A stretch of DNA of 64,000 nt from Paenibacillus azoreducens (GTDB lineage Bacteria > Bacillota > Bacilli > Paenibacillales > Paenibacillaceae). Shown here in pieces: positions 41,957 through 50,293 of the stretch (position 1 is the first letter of the stretch; every line of letters begins with the position of its first letter). The stretch covers positions 2,633,501-2,697,500 of the forward strand of contig NZ_AP025343.1 of the NCBI RefSeq assembly GCF_021654775.1, in the 5' to 3' direction. The translations under genes and the position numbers were made by a program. The notes beneath the pieces were generated by a model. It saw only the letters and a list, made by a program, of their open reading frames with translations, was not told the DNA's origin and did no database searches.

Positions 41957-43162
41957 ATGGATCATTTCCAATTTGACTCGATTGAAGCAGCGCTGGAGGA
42001 TCTCCGCACAGGCAAGGTCATTATCGTGGTAGACGATGAGGACCGGGAGAATGAAGGGGATTTCGTGGCACTCGCTGAAAAAGCGACGCCGGAAGTCATT
42101 AACTTTATGGTGACGGAAGGCAGAGGACTCGTATGCATGCCTATCACTCGGGAGCGGGCGCAGACGTTGGAACTCGCCCCAATGGCGGCCCGGAACACGG
42201 ATCATCATGGAACGGCATTTACGGTTTCCGTTGATTATTTGCATACGGATACGGGCATTTCGGCTTACGAGCGGTCGCTGACGGCGAAGATGCTGATCGA
42301 TCCGGAAGCTAAGGCCGCTGATTTCCGCCGTCCCGGACATATGTTTCCCCTGATCGCGAAGGACGGGGGAGTGCTGCGCCGGGCCGGCCATACGGAAGCT
42401 GCGGTGGACTTGGCCAGATTAAGCGGCTCGGTTCCGGCAGGCGTCATCTGCGAAGTCATGAATGAAGACGGCACCATGGCGCGACTTCCGGATTTGCAGC
42501 TGATTGCGCGAAAACATGGCCTCAAACTGATATCGATCCAGGAACTGATCAAATACCGGAATCAACGGGAGAAGCTGGTCCGCCGCGAAGCGGACATTCG
42601 CCTGCCGACGGATTTTGGAGTATTCCGGGCCGTTGCTTATACCAACGAAGTCGATGACAAAGAGCATCTGGCCCTGGTAAAAGGGACGATTTCCGGCGAA
42701 ACGCCGGTACTTGTGAGGGTTCATTCGGAATGCCTGACCGGAGACGTGTTTCATTCCCTGCGCTGCGACTGCGGCCCGCAATTGGCTGCGGCGCTGCGGC
42801 AGATCGAAGCGGAAGGCGCGGGCGTGCTGTTGTACATGCGGCAGGAAGGCCGGGGAATCGGACTTATCAACAAGCTGAAGGCGTATGAGCTGCAGGAGCA
42901 GGGATTGGATACCGTAGACGCGAATTTGAAGCTGGGTTTCCCGGCGGATCTGCGAGATTACGGAATCGGAGCGCAAATTCTCAAAGATTTGGGCATTCGC
43001 CAAATCCGGCTATTGACCAATAATCCGCGGAAGATCAAAGGGCTTGAGGGGCACGGCCTGGAGGTTGTCGAACGGGTGCCGATCCAGATGGAGGCCGGAG
43101 CGGATAACAGCCGTTACCTTCATACGAAGCAAACCAAACTTGGACATATGCTTAATATTTAG
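41957..43162 (+). CDS. ribBA: Bifunctional DHBP synthase/GTP cyclohydrolase II
   Basis: Supplies both precursors of lumazine: 3,4-dihydroxybutanone 4-phosphate from ribulose 5-phosphate (N-terminal RibB domain, about 1-205; acidic loop [10 protein letters not shown] near 27-36 and [13 protein letters not shown] near 139) and the pyrimidine from GTP (C-terminal RibA domain, about 210-401; zinc cysteines in [17 protein letters not shown] near 256-272, and RQEGRGIGL). Length 401 is the usual fusion. ATG 41957 follows AAAAGGGGGT by 10 bases. Confidence 0.95.
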   Translation: MDHFQFDSIEAALEDLRTGKVIIVVDDEDRENEGDFVALAEKATPEVINFMVTEGRGLVCMPITRERAQTLELAPMAARNTDHHGTAFTVSVDYLHTDTGISAYERSLTAKMLIDPEAKAADFRRPGHMFPLIAKDGGVLRRAGHTEAAVDLARLSGSVPAGVICEVMNEDGTMARLPDLQLIARKHGLKLISIQELIKYRNQREKLVRREADIRLPTDFGVFRAVAYTNEVDDKEHLALVKGTISGETPVLVRVHSECLTGDVFHSLRCDCGPQLAAALRQIEAEGAGVLLYMRQEGRGIGLINKLKAYELQEQGLDTVDANLKLGFPADLRDYGIGAQILKDLGIRQIRLLTNNPRKIKGLEGHGLEVVERVPIQMEAGADNSRYLHTKQTKLGHMLNI

Positions 43163-43187
43163 TGAATTGCTTAACAAAACTGCCCAT

Positions 43188-43380
43188 CGCTATTTGAGCA
43201 AAATAGCCCATTCCAAGATTCCAACGAAACTAGAGAACGCTATTTGATCAAATAATGAGGATTTATGCACGATTTCGCCAGAATAACGTTATGGTGTTTC
43301 TTTACATTTGAAATGGCTGCGTTTTTGCCGCAATAATGTTTCCTGGTTTCAGTAGCGAAAGACGGCGCAGCGGTATACTC
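43188..43380. repeat. Intergenic repeat-like element with paired palindromes
   Basis: Two similar palindromic units: CGCTATTTGAGCAAAATAGC (43188-43207) and CGCTATTTGATCAAATA (43238-43254), the latter containing a perfect 14-base palindrome. The rest, to about 43380, is open of any supported gene. It separates ribBA from ribH inside the riboflavin operon. Confidence 0.5.
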
Positions 43381-43441
43381 GCATAATATCAATTATTTAA
43401 GTATTGAGCTGAAAAAATCATACACGAAAGGTTGATAAAAC

Positions 43442-43909
43442 ATGGCACATATATATGAAGGAAATCTGGTTTCGAGCGGACTGAAATACGGAATTGTAGT
43501 AGGCAGATTTAATGAATTTATTACCAGCAAACTGCTAAGCGGCGCATTGGATGGATTGAAGCGGCATGGCGCGGGCGAAGACGAAATCGACATCGCCTGG
43601 GTGCCCGGAGCCTTCGAAATTCCGCTGGTCGCCAGCAAAATGGCGCAAAGCGGCAAATACGACGCGGTAATTACGCTTGGAACGGTCATTCGCGGAGCCA
43701 CCTCCCATTATGATGTGGTTTGCAACGAAGTGGCAAAAGGCGTTGCCGCTACCAGTCTGAACACAGGCATTCCGGTTATCTTTGGCGTGTTAACGACAGA
43801 CAGTATCGAGCAGGCCGTGGAGCGCGCGGGTACCAAAGCGGGCAACAAAGGATATGAAGCCGCCGTATCAGCGATCGAAATGGCGAATCTGGCGAAGCAG
43901 CTTAAGTAA
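43442..43909 (+). CDS. ribH: 6,7-dimethyl-8-ribityllumazine synthase
   Basis: Condenses the RibA/RibD and RibB products to lumazine; forms icosahedral capsids that can enclose riboflavin synthase. Motifs: [10 protein letters not shown] near 19-28, the substrate-binding PGAFEIPL near 57, [12 protein letters not shown] near 80-91 with the catalytic His, and [11 protein letters not shown] near 113. Length 155 agrees with the family. GAAAGG lies 9 bases before ATG. It is 280 bases from ribBA, with repeat D between them, so it may be transcribed separately. Confidence 0.96.
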   Translation: MAHIYEGNLVSSGLKYGIVVGRFNEFITSKLLSGALDGLKRHGAGEDEIDIAWVPGAFEIPLVASKMAQSGKYDAVITLGTVIRGATSHYDVVCNEVAKGVAATSLNTGIPVIFGVLTTDSIEQAVERAGTKAGNKGYEAAVSAIEMANLAKQLK

Positions 43910-43936
43910 TCAGCATTTTAGAGGAATCGGCAGGAA

Positions 43937-43967
43937 GGCGCCCCGATCAAAGGGGTGTCTTTTTTTG
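43937..43967 (+). terminator. Terminator of the riboflavin operon
   Basis: GGCGCCCC and GGGGTGTC (with wobble pairs) around a GATCAAA loop, followed by seven T. Repeat copy b starts 5 bases further on. Confidence 0.85.
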
Positions 43968-43971
43968 TTAA

Positions 43972-44090
43972 GATTATAGAATTTATAAATTTTAAGCGGA
44001 GCTTAAGAAATCCTATAATCGCAAGAAAAACATCCGCTAAATGCGGTCTGTCTTCCTAGAAAGTACGTCGATAGACGTTTTTCTTATAAG
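43972..44090. repeat. Composite repeat copy b (modules A and B)
   Basis: Module A: GATTATAGAATTT (43972-43984) and AAATCCTATAATC (44008-44020), with a 23-base loop. Module B: GCAAGAAAAACATC (44021-44034), CCGC/GCGG hairpin, GTCTGTCTTC, and GTCGATAGACGTTTTTCTT (44068-44086). It follows the ribH terminator and is directly followed by the variant copy b2. Confidence 0.75.
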
Positions 44091-44094
44091 ATGT

Positions 44095-44143
44095 GATCAA
44101 GGCGATCTATCTTCTATGAAAATAACATCGATCGACGTTGATC
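44095..44143. repeat. Module B repeat, variant copy b2
   Basis: Shares TCTTCTATGAAAATA with copy c, but the outer arms are different: GATCAA (44095-44100) pairs with TTGATC (44138-44143), and CGATC (44103-44107) pairs with GATCG (44130-44134). The stem is kept although its sequence is changed. The remaining 44144-44360 before scpA is AT-rich with no supported gene. Confidence 0.6.
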
Positions 44144-44360
44144 TGAAATTTAATTTGATTTTATATATTTGAAATGCCTGCGAGGGGGCAACGGCGATGT
44201 ATTCTATAAAATATTTGCGGAAATCCATTCAAAGAACCTGGCGAAACATGGCGAATTGGTGCTTATTTGGCAGAGTGCCTTTACACGGGGCCCTAAATTT
44301 TTTTAATATAGTATAGTAGAAAAAATAATATGAGCTTATTTTATGGACGGAGGATAAACC

Positions 44361-45155
44361 GTGAACACAGTATTATACAAGCTGGAGACTTTTGAGGGTC
44401 CGCTCGATTTACTGCTTCACCTAATAGACAAAGCGGAAATCAATATCCAGGATATCCCCGTCAGTGAGATCACCGACCAATACATGGAGTACTTGCATAA
44501 CATGCAGGAGCTGGAACTGGACATCACAAGCGAGTTTCTCGTAATGGCCGCCACGCTGCTATCCATCAAAAGCAAGCTTTTGCTGCCAAAGCCGCCGGTT
44601 TTCGTTATGGATGAAATGGATTTTTACGAGGAAGAGGATATTGACCCGCGGGCCGAACTGGTGCAAAAGCTGATTGAATACCGAAAATATAAAGGCATTG
44701 CGAAGCATCTGCAGGAACAGGAAATGGAGCGGAGCTTGATCTATGCCAAGGAGCCTGAGGATTTAACCCCATGGATGCCGGCGGTGACGGAGAACCCGGT
44801 TCGCGGGCTTCACGTGCAGGATCTGATGGCCGCATTCCAAAAGGCTCTGCGCAAGGCGGTCAATCGAACCGCGTATACTCGAATTCAGCGTGACGAAATA
44901 TCCGTCAAAGACCGGATCCGGCAGGTTGTCGATGTGCTGGCCCAGTCCGGGCCGGGCGGGAAAGTGCTGTTTTCGAGGCTTCTGCATGAAGAGATGATCC
45001 GGCATGAGATCGTCGTCACCTTCCTGGCCATTCTGGAGCTGATGAAGATGAAGCAGATTATGTGCTACCAGGAAAAACTGTTCGACGATATTGTGATGGA
45101 ATGGAAAGGGGGGGATCAGGTTCATGGACTTTCCGAAATTGAAGTCGATTATTGA
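44361..45155 (+). CDS. scpA: Segregation and condensation protein A
   Basis: Kleisin subunit of the SMC-ScpAB condensin, bridging the Smc heads and needed for chromosome segregation. The 264-residue chain has the kleisin N-domain (YKLETFEGPLDLLLHLI at 5-21, the Smc-neck binding helices), a central ScpB-binding linker with acidic FYEEEDIDPRAEL near 91-103, and a C-terminal winged helix (about 195-255). GTG 44361 follows GGAGG by 8 bases. scpB starts 32 bases before its end. Confidence 0.95.
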   Translation: MNTVLYKLETFEGPLDLLLHLIDKAEINIQDIPVSEITDQYMEYLHNMQELELDITSEFLVMAATLLSIKSKLLLPKPPVFVMDEMDFYEEEDIDPRAELVQKLIEYRKYKGIAKHLQEQEMERSLIYAKEPEDLTPWMPAVTENPVRGLHVQDLMAAFQKALRKAVNRTAYTRIQRDEISVKDRIRQVVDVLAQSGPGGKVLFSRLLHEEMIRHEIVVTFLAILELMKMKQIMCYQEKLFDDIVMEWKGGDQVHGLSEIEVDY

Positions 45156-45723
45156 GGGTATGCTGTTCCTGGCCGGAGACGAAGGATTGACCGTCAAACA
45201 GATCGCGGAAATCGTAGACCACCGTCCGGAGCTTGTTGCCGATGCGCTAAAGGAGATGCAGGAAGACTTCGAGCGCCAGCAGCGCGGCATTCAGGTGGTG
45301 CAAATCGCGGGCAGCTACCAGCTGACAACGCTGGGAGACCATGCGGATTATTATCAGAAGATGGCTTATTCGCCGTCCCGTTCTTCTTTGTCCCAAGCCG
45401 CGCTAGAGACATTGGCTATTGTCGCTTACCGCCAGCCGATTACGCGCGTGGAAATTGAGGAGATCCGCGGCGTCAAATCGGAGCGTGCCATTCAGACGCT
45501 GGTTAACAAGGATTTGATTGAAGAGACGGGACGTGCCGAGGCCATTGGCCGGCCGATTCTTTACGGAACGACGAAGTCGTTTCTCGATTATTTTGGTTTG
45601 CCCAACCTTCAGGCGCTTCCGGAACCGGAATTGTTTGAAATTACGGAAAATTTGGAAGAGGAAACGCAGCTTTTATTTGAAAAACTGGACGGCAGACAGC
45701 TGACGTTCGACGATGTGGATTGA
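45124..45723 (+). CDS. scpB: Segregation and condensation protein B
   Basis: Dimeric winged-helix partner of ScpA in the Smc complex. The 199 residues contain two winged-helix domains (about 5-80 and 85-165); RVEIEEIRGVKSERAIQTLV near 113-132 and the acidic C-terminal tail with LFEKLDGRQLTFDDV are typical. The ATG lies inside the scpA end and is preceded by AAAGGGGGGGAT, so translation is coupled. A terminator follows 23 bases on. Confidence 0.95.
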   Translation: MDFPKLKSIIEGMLFLAGDEGLTVKQIAEIVDHRPELVADALKEMQEDFERQQRGIQVVQIAGSYQLTTLGDHADYYQKMAYSPSRSSLSQAALETLAIVAYRQPITRVEIEEIRGVKSERAIQTLVNKDLIEETGRAEAIGRPILYGTTKSFLDYFGLPNLQALPEPELFEITENLEEETQLLFEKLDGRQLTFDDVD

Positions 45724-45745
45724 ATAACTACCCAAATACTCAAAG

Positions 45746-45784
45746 ACCGGGAATCTATGAAAACATGGATTTCCGGTTTTTTAA
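45746..45784 (+). terminator. Terminator of scpAB
   Basis: ACCGGGAATC and GATTTCCGGT around an 11-base loop, followed by TTTTTT. Confidence 0.85.
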
Positions 45785-45908
45785 GATTGGCCATTCCTCA
45801 TGCCTGTTTTCTGTGAAGGATACGAACGCCAGACTTCGACGGATGGCTTACTGTTGAGCTAAAGGGCAGCATTAGTTATAAAAATAATGAAATAAATAAG
45901 AGGTCAAT

Positions 45909-46679
45909 ATGACAATCGGAAAGTATGGAATTGACAGAGAGCGTTTTCTGGAAAATTTAATGAATTTGATGGTATCAATAGACGGTGGGACTGTCGAATT
46001 ACGCGATTATATTAACATCAATAAGTGGCTTAGTTCTGATTACACTTTATCGGACCCTGGAAGAGGAAGCGATAAAAAGGTAATTACATGGACTGAAACG
46101 GTCGAACCTTTCTATGTAATGAAGTATCCGGTAACACAGCAGTTGTATCATTTTGTCATGCATGAAGAAGAAGTAGACCCTAATGCGAATAACCTGCCAA
46201 TTACGGAAGTTTCATGGTTAGATTCGCTAGTCTTTTGTAACAAATTGTCCAGAATACTTGACAGGTCTGAATGCTACACAATCACAGATGCAAGTGAGAA
46301 CACTACATATAACAAAAAAGCGAATGGCTTTCGATTACTATCAGACGCTGAATGGCAGTATGCGTGCAAGGCGGGAACCAACGGATATCGTTACGAAAGA
46401 ATTGATAAGATTGCATGGTATCGAGAAAACTCCGATGGAACAGCTCATAAGGTCGGAAAACTACTTCCTAATCCATGGGGACTTTATGATATGATTGGAA
46501 ACGTTTGGGAATGGTGTTGGGATCTGTATGATGCCGAACGATATGGGAACTATAGAGTCTTCCGGGGAGGCAGCTGGGCTGAAGTTGAAAATAATTGCGG
46601 TTCGACGATTAGAAGAAAAAGCATGCCTGATTTCAAAATAGATGACCTTGGCTTTAGAATAGCACTTACAAATCAATGA
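45909..46679 (+). CDS. Orphan FGE/SUMF1-like domain protein
   Basis: A 256-residue protein of the formylglycine-generating-enzyme-like (C-type-lectin-like) superfamily: VEPFYVMKYPVTQQLYHFV near 72-90, EVSWLDSLVFCNKLS near 105, GFRLLSDAEWQYACKAGT near 143, GNVWEWCWDLY near 205 and VFRGGSWAEVENNC near 225-238, then GFRIAL at the end. True FGEs have two copper-binding cysteines after RGGS; only one (NNC) is here, so a genuine sulfatase-maturation role is unlikely, and no sulfatase is nearby. The gene is visibly richer in A+T than its neighbours and sits between scpAB and a repeat copy, which suggests later acquisition. The ribosome site (AAGAGGT) is modest. Confidence 0.8.
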   Translation: MTIGKYGIDRERFLENLMNLMVSIDGGTVELRDYININKWLSSDYTLSDPGRGSDKKVITWTETVEPFYVMKYPVTQQLYHFVMHEEEVDPNANNLPITEVSWLDSLVFCNKLSRILDRSECYTITDASENTTYNKKANGFRLLSDAEWQYACKAGTNGYRYERIDKIAWYRENSDGTAHKVGKLLPNPWGLYDMIGNVWEWCWDLYDAERYGNYRVFRGGSWAEVENNCGSTIRRKSMPDFKIDDLGFRIALTNQ

Positions 46680-46698
46680 TGCTAAGGGGTTATTTTAA

Positions 46699-46814
46699 GA
46701 TTATAGAATTTATAAATTTTCTTGCTACGCTGAACAATTCTATAATCGCAAGAAAAACTATCTCTAAGCGCGGTCTGTCTTCTATGAAAATACGTCGATA
46801 GACGTTTTTCTTAT
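46699..46814. repeat. Composite repeat copy c (modules A and B)
   Basis: Module A: GATTATAGAATT (46699-46710) and AATTCTATAATC (46736-46747), a perfect 12-bp stem with a 25-base loop. Module B: GCAAGAAAAAC (46748-46758), then GCGCGGTCTGTCTTC, TATGAAAATACGTCGATAG and ACGTTTTTCTTAT to 46813. The outer stem AAGAAAAAC/GTTTTTCTT is perfect. Confidence 0.75.
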
Positions 46815-46942
46815 AATTTGCATGGAGCCGATAAAGCCCTCGCTCCCGTTGTATTGAAAAATGGGAATCCGAATCTTTTCCAGCGATGTATGCCATACTA
46901 TGTCCGAAGAAAACGTTGCTAAGGATCCGAGGGGGCTTTATT

Positions 46943-47653
46943 GTGTGGATTGCGCTGGTAGTGATCGCCGTTATTTTCATATTGATTTTCGCTGCGGCGA
47001 TATCGGATATCACCTTCACTGTGCGATTCAGCAAAATCAGCCGAAACGACCGGGCGGAGATTGATATCCATATGTTATACGGACTTGTCCGTTATCATTA
47101 TGAGATGCCTAAGCTGATGTTCGAAAACATGAAAAAAGGCTTCCTGCTGAAGCTGGAAAAAAGCGGAAATGCGAACGGTTATTCCGGGAACGCAGAGCAT
47201 ACGCGCATCAACAAGAAAAAAGTGAAGCACTGGGCGCATGATTTCCGGATCCTCCTCAAATCAACGGTTGCCTTAAAAAAATGGCTGCAGCGCATGTTTG
47301 CTCATGTCAGAGTTCAGCAGCTTGATTGGTCGACGAATTTATCGGCAGGGGAAGCGGAATGGACCGCGGTTGCGACAGGGGTGTTATGGAGCCTGAAAAC
47401 GACGCTGGTCGGCTGGTTATCCTTTCAAGTCCGAATGAAAAGCAGTCCCCGGCTGAATGTCACGCCGCAATTTAAAGACGAAATGCTGTTTTCAACCGAT
47501 TTTTATTGCGTTTCCCGGCTTTCCTTGGGATATGCCATGTATGCTTTGTTTATTTTGTTATCAAGAGTTATGAAAGTTGAGGGCGGGTTGAAAAGATGGA
47601 TCCGTTTATATCGCCAGTTCAAGGAAAAGGGACAAAAAGTTCCAAGCGTTTAA
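46943..47653 (+). CDS. DUF2953 protein (YtfI-like)
   Basis: About 236 residues: one N-terminal transmembrane helix (about 1-22, VWIALVVIAVIFILIFAAA), an extracytoplasmic or cytoplasmic domain with MLYGLVRYHYEMP near 45, and a second hydrophobic region near 190-212. The layout and location directly before gerW/ytfJ match B. subtilis YtfI. The function is unknown; cotranscription with gerW suggests a sporulation context. GTG 46943 follows GAGGGGG by 7 bases; the open frame extends upstream to 46886 without a ribosome site. Confidence 0.8.
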   Translation: MWIALVVIAVIFILIFAAAISDITFTVRFSKISRNDRAEIDIHMLYGLVRYHYEMPKLMFENMKKGFLLKLEKSGNANGYSGNAEHTRINKKKVKHWAHDFRILLKSTVALKKWLQRMFAHVRVQQLDWSTNLSAGEAEWTAVATGVLWSLKTTLVGWLSFQVRMKSSPRLNVTPQFKDEMLFSTDFYCVSRLSLGYAMYALFILLSRVMKVEGGLKRWIRLYRQFKEKGQKVPSV

Positions 47654-47755
47654 TGCCGTCATGGGCGAATCCTTTCTACATACTCCCATATGGATGTGGA
47701 CAAACTAACTTTGGAATGACCTTATTTAAAGTTTCATGAAGGAGGAAGCAAACAA

Positions 47756-48256
47756 ATGTCCGATCATCCGATTCAAGGCCTTATGCAAACCGCTATGGAA
47801 AATATCAAGGGCATGGTCGACGTCAACACGATTGTGGGCGATCCCGTACAAACGCCGGATGGCAGCGTTATCCTTCCGATCAGTAAGGTGGGATTCGGAT
47901 TTGCGGCGGGGGGCAGTGATTTTAACAGCGAATATGCGGTGAATACCGCAGACAAAGCCGGCGGCGAGCATGGACATGCTCATGCGGACATGAAGTCCTC
48001 GATGCCTTTTGGCGGCGGAAGCGGCGGCGGGGTATCCATCCGTCCGATTGCATTTCTGGTCGTCGGCAAACAAGGCGTGAACGTCGTGCCGCTCGATAGT
48101 CAAACCCACCTGTTCGAGAAGCTGATTGATTCCGCACCAATGATGGTGGATAAAATTCAGGCGATGTTCCAATCCGGAACCGCATCGACGACAGGATTTA
48201 ACGCCGGACAACGCGAAATCGAAGTCGAAGATCATTCGAACCCGACATTTTATTAA
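47756..48256 (+). CDS. gerW: GerW family sporulation protein (YtfJ)
   Basis: A 166-residue protein with the family segment GDPVQTPDGSVILPISKVGFGFAAGG (split near residue 40) and a glycine-rich loop (GGGSGGGVSIRPIAF near 85-100). GerW is a forespore protein of the spore core required for a normal germination response in B. subtilis. The central His-rich stretch GEHGHAHAD is typical. AAGGAGGAAG lies 7-10 bases before ATG. A terminator follows 12 bases after the stop. Confidence 0.92.
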   Translation: MSDHPIQGLMQTAMENIKGMVDVNTIVGDPVQTPDGSVILPISKVGFGFAAGGSDFNSEYAVNTADKAGGEHGHAHADMKSSMPFGGGSGGGVSIRPIAFLVVGKQGVNVVPLDSQTHLFEKLIDSAPMMVDKIQAMFQSGTASTTGFNAGQREIEVEDHSNPTFY

Positions 48257-48268
48257 CAGATGATTTTT

Positions 48269-48295
48269 CCCCTTCCGAGCCGAAGGGGATTTTTC
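48269..48295 (+). terminator. Terminator of gerW
   Basis: CCCCTTC (48269-48275) and GAAGGGG (48282-48288) around CGAGCC, followed by ATTTTT. Confidence 0.85.
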
Positions 48296-48341
48296 TTGAT
48301 AAGATCTTTGTGGGGTTATTTTGCATGAAACGCGGCTATTG

Positions 48342-48371
48342 GGTATATCGGACATAAGACAAGCATATACT
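48342..48371 (+). promoter_or_regulatory. SigE-type promoter of dacB-spmAB
   Basis: GGTATATC (48342-48349), a 14-base spacer and CATATACT (48364-48371) resemble the SigE elements; dacB-spmA-spmB is a SigE operon in B. subtilis. It lies 36 bases before dacB. Confidence 0.6.
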
Positions 48372-48406
48372 TGTACAAGATTTTCAAGAATCCGGAGGAA
48401 AAAATA

Positions 48407-49585
48407 ATGTGGATAAAATCAATCAGCAGTTGGATTGTCGCAGTCGCTCTGCTTCTGACGAACTTGGCTCCGGTTTCAGCGGAAAGAAGCCAGGTTCTTC
48501 CCGAACTGAGTACGCATGCCCAGGCTGCCGCCCTGATGGATGTCACCTCCGGGCGCCTGCTGTATTCAAGCCATGGTGACGATGAATTGCGCATAGCCAG
48601 CTTGACCAAAATTATGACGGCGATTGTAGCAATAGAGCATGGGGATTTTCGAAAGCCGGTTAAGGTCAGCAAAAATGCGTTCGGCAAAGAAGGTTCCTCG
48701 ATATATCTCAAGCTGGGCGAAGAAATGACCCTTGAAAATATGCTGTACGGCTTAATGCTGCGGTCCGGAAATGATGCTGCGACTGCGATTGCCGAACATG
48801 TCGGCGGATCCGAAGAAGGTTTTGTGTATTTAATGAATGAAAAAGCAAGGCAAATCGGATTGAAGCATTCCCATTTTGCCAATCCCCATGGACTGGATGC
48901 TGATGGGCATTATTCCTCCGCCAATGACCTGGCGAAGCTGACGGCTTATGCGCTTCATAATCCGATGTTCCGTGATATCGTGAAGACGGAAACCAAGAAA
49001 GCCCCTAATCCGAATGAATCCTGGGATTATCAATGGTATAACAAAAACAAAATGCTTAGATTGTATGACGGGGCGGATGGGGTCAAAACAGGGTATACGA
49101 AGAAGGCTTTCCGGTGTTTGGTCAGCTCGGCGACGCGGAATGGTCAGCAGCTCGTCGCGGTTACGCTGAATGATGGGGATGACTGGAATGATCATGGCAA
49201 AATGCTCGATTACGGTTTTGAGTTTTTTCCTTTGTCACGACTGATGGAGAAGGGCGAGTCCGTAAAAGGCCATGATCTGGTTGTCGGCAGTACCTTTCAG
49301 TACCCATTTGCGAAGGGGGAAGCGGAAGCGGTAGAAAACAAGCTGGTCATGACCCCGGCAGTCAGGCAAGGAAGTCCGGATCTCAGCTTTGGGCTGCGCG
49401 GGGAAATCCGGATTTTTCTTAAGGGGGAGCAGATCGGTACAGTTCCGGTTTATCAAAAAGGCAGCTATTTGCCTGAACCAAGCGTCAGGAATCCGGCCAC
49501 AGGGACAATGGCTCAGGCGGATACCTCAACTTTTGCCGGATCGCTGGCGTATATCTTGAAAAAATTGTTTTTACAGCATGATTAA
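48407..49585 (+). CDS. dacB: Sporulation D-alanyl-D-alanine carboxypeptidase DacB
   Basis: Penicillin-binding protein 5* type S11 peptidase that controls cortex cross-linking from the mother cell. About 392 residues; signal peptide about 1-25 (cut near PVSA), S-x-x-K in IASLTKIMT near 65, S-G-N in RSGNDA near 125 and K-T-G in GVKTGYT near 223, then a C-terminal beta domain and a short membrane-associating tail. ATG 48407 follows GGAGG by 7 bases. It is distinguished from DacF by its neighbours spmA and spmB and the SigE-type promoter. Confidence 0.92.
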   Translation: MWIKSISSWIVAVALLLTNLAPVSAERSQVLPELSTHAQAAALMDVTSGRLLYSSHGDDELRIASLTKIMTAIVAIEHGDFRKPVKVSKNAFGKEGSSIYLKLGEEMTLENMLYGLMLRSGNDAATAIAEHVGGSEEGFVYLMNEKARQIGLKHSHFANPHGLDADGHYSSANDLAKLTAYALHNPMFRDIVKTETKKAPNPNESWDYQWYNKNKMLRLYDGADGVKTGYTKKAFRCLVSSATRNGQQLVAVTLNDGDDWNDHGKMLDYGFEFFPLSRLMEKGESVKGHDLVVGSTFQYPFAKGEAEAVENKLVMTPAVRQGSPDLSFGLRGEIRIFLKGEQIGTVPVYQKGSYLPEPSVRNPATGTMAQADTSTFAGSLAYILKKLFLQHD

Positions 49586-49640
49586 TTAACGAAATATGAC
49601 TTGAGATAAACCAGGGAGAATCGGGAGAGGAGTATGGGAA

Positions 49641-50285
49641 ATGATTAATGTCATCTGGCTGGCGCTGATCATCATCGGCTTTGGGTTTGCAGCCGCTCAA
49701 GGGAATATCGAAGCCGTGACCTCGGCTGCGTTCGACGGCGCCAAAACCGGTGTTACTGTCTGCTTTGGCCTGATCAGCGTGCTCGTGTTCTGGCTCGGAA
49801 TGATGAAGCTTGCCGAGGATTCAGGACTTCTCAAGAAAATTGCGAAGCTGCTGAGCCCGGTCGTAAGATTCCTGTTTCCTGACGTGCCCCGCAACCATCC
49901 CGCTATGGGATATATTTTGTCCAACATGAGCGCCAATTTGCTCGGCCTTGGCAATGCCGCTACACCGATGGGGATCAAGGCGATGCAGGAACTGCAGACC
50001 TTGAATCAAGATAAAACGGGCGCAAGTCCAGCCATGTGTACTTTGCTTGCACTGAATACGGCCAGCATTACATTGATTCCGACCACGCTGATTGCAATAC
50101 GGATGAATTACAAGTCGGCAAATCCGACGGAAATTGTCGGAACGACGCTTGTTGCGACGATCATTGCCACATTTGCGGCGGTGGCGGCGGACCGGTATTA
50201 CCGGCGGAAATTTCTGAAAAGAAACCCGAGGCCGCCCATTCCGGCAGATCCTATGCAGGGAGCCAAACCGGATATGAAAGGATGA
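49641..50285 (+). CDS. spmA: Spore maturation protein A
   Basis: Membrane protein needed for proper spore core dehydration. The 214 residues hold about four to five transmembrane helices (near 3-20, 35-55, 130-150 and 158-178) and the family segment NHPAMGYILSNMSANLLGLGNAATPMG split across 90-115. GGGAGAGGAG lies 7-11 bases before ATG. The stop overlaps the start region of spmB, as in other Bacilli. SpmA and SpmB belong to the nucleoside-recognition (Gate) domain superfamily. Confidence 0.95.
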   Translation: MINVIWLALIIIGFGFAAAQGNIEAVTSAAFDGAKTGVTVCFGLISVLVFWLGMMKLAEDSGLLKKIAKLLSPVVRFLFPDVPRNHPAMGYILSNMSANLLGLGNAATPMGIKAMQELQTLNQDKTGASPAMCTLLALNTASITLIPTTLIAIRMNYKSANPTEIVGTTLVATIIATFAAVAADRYYRRKFLKRNPRPPIPADPMQGAKPDMKG

Positions 50286-50293
50286 TGCTTCAG

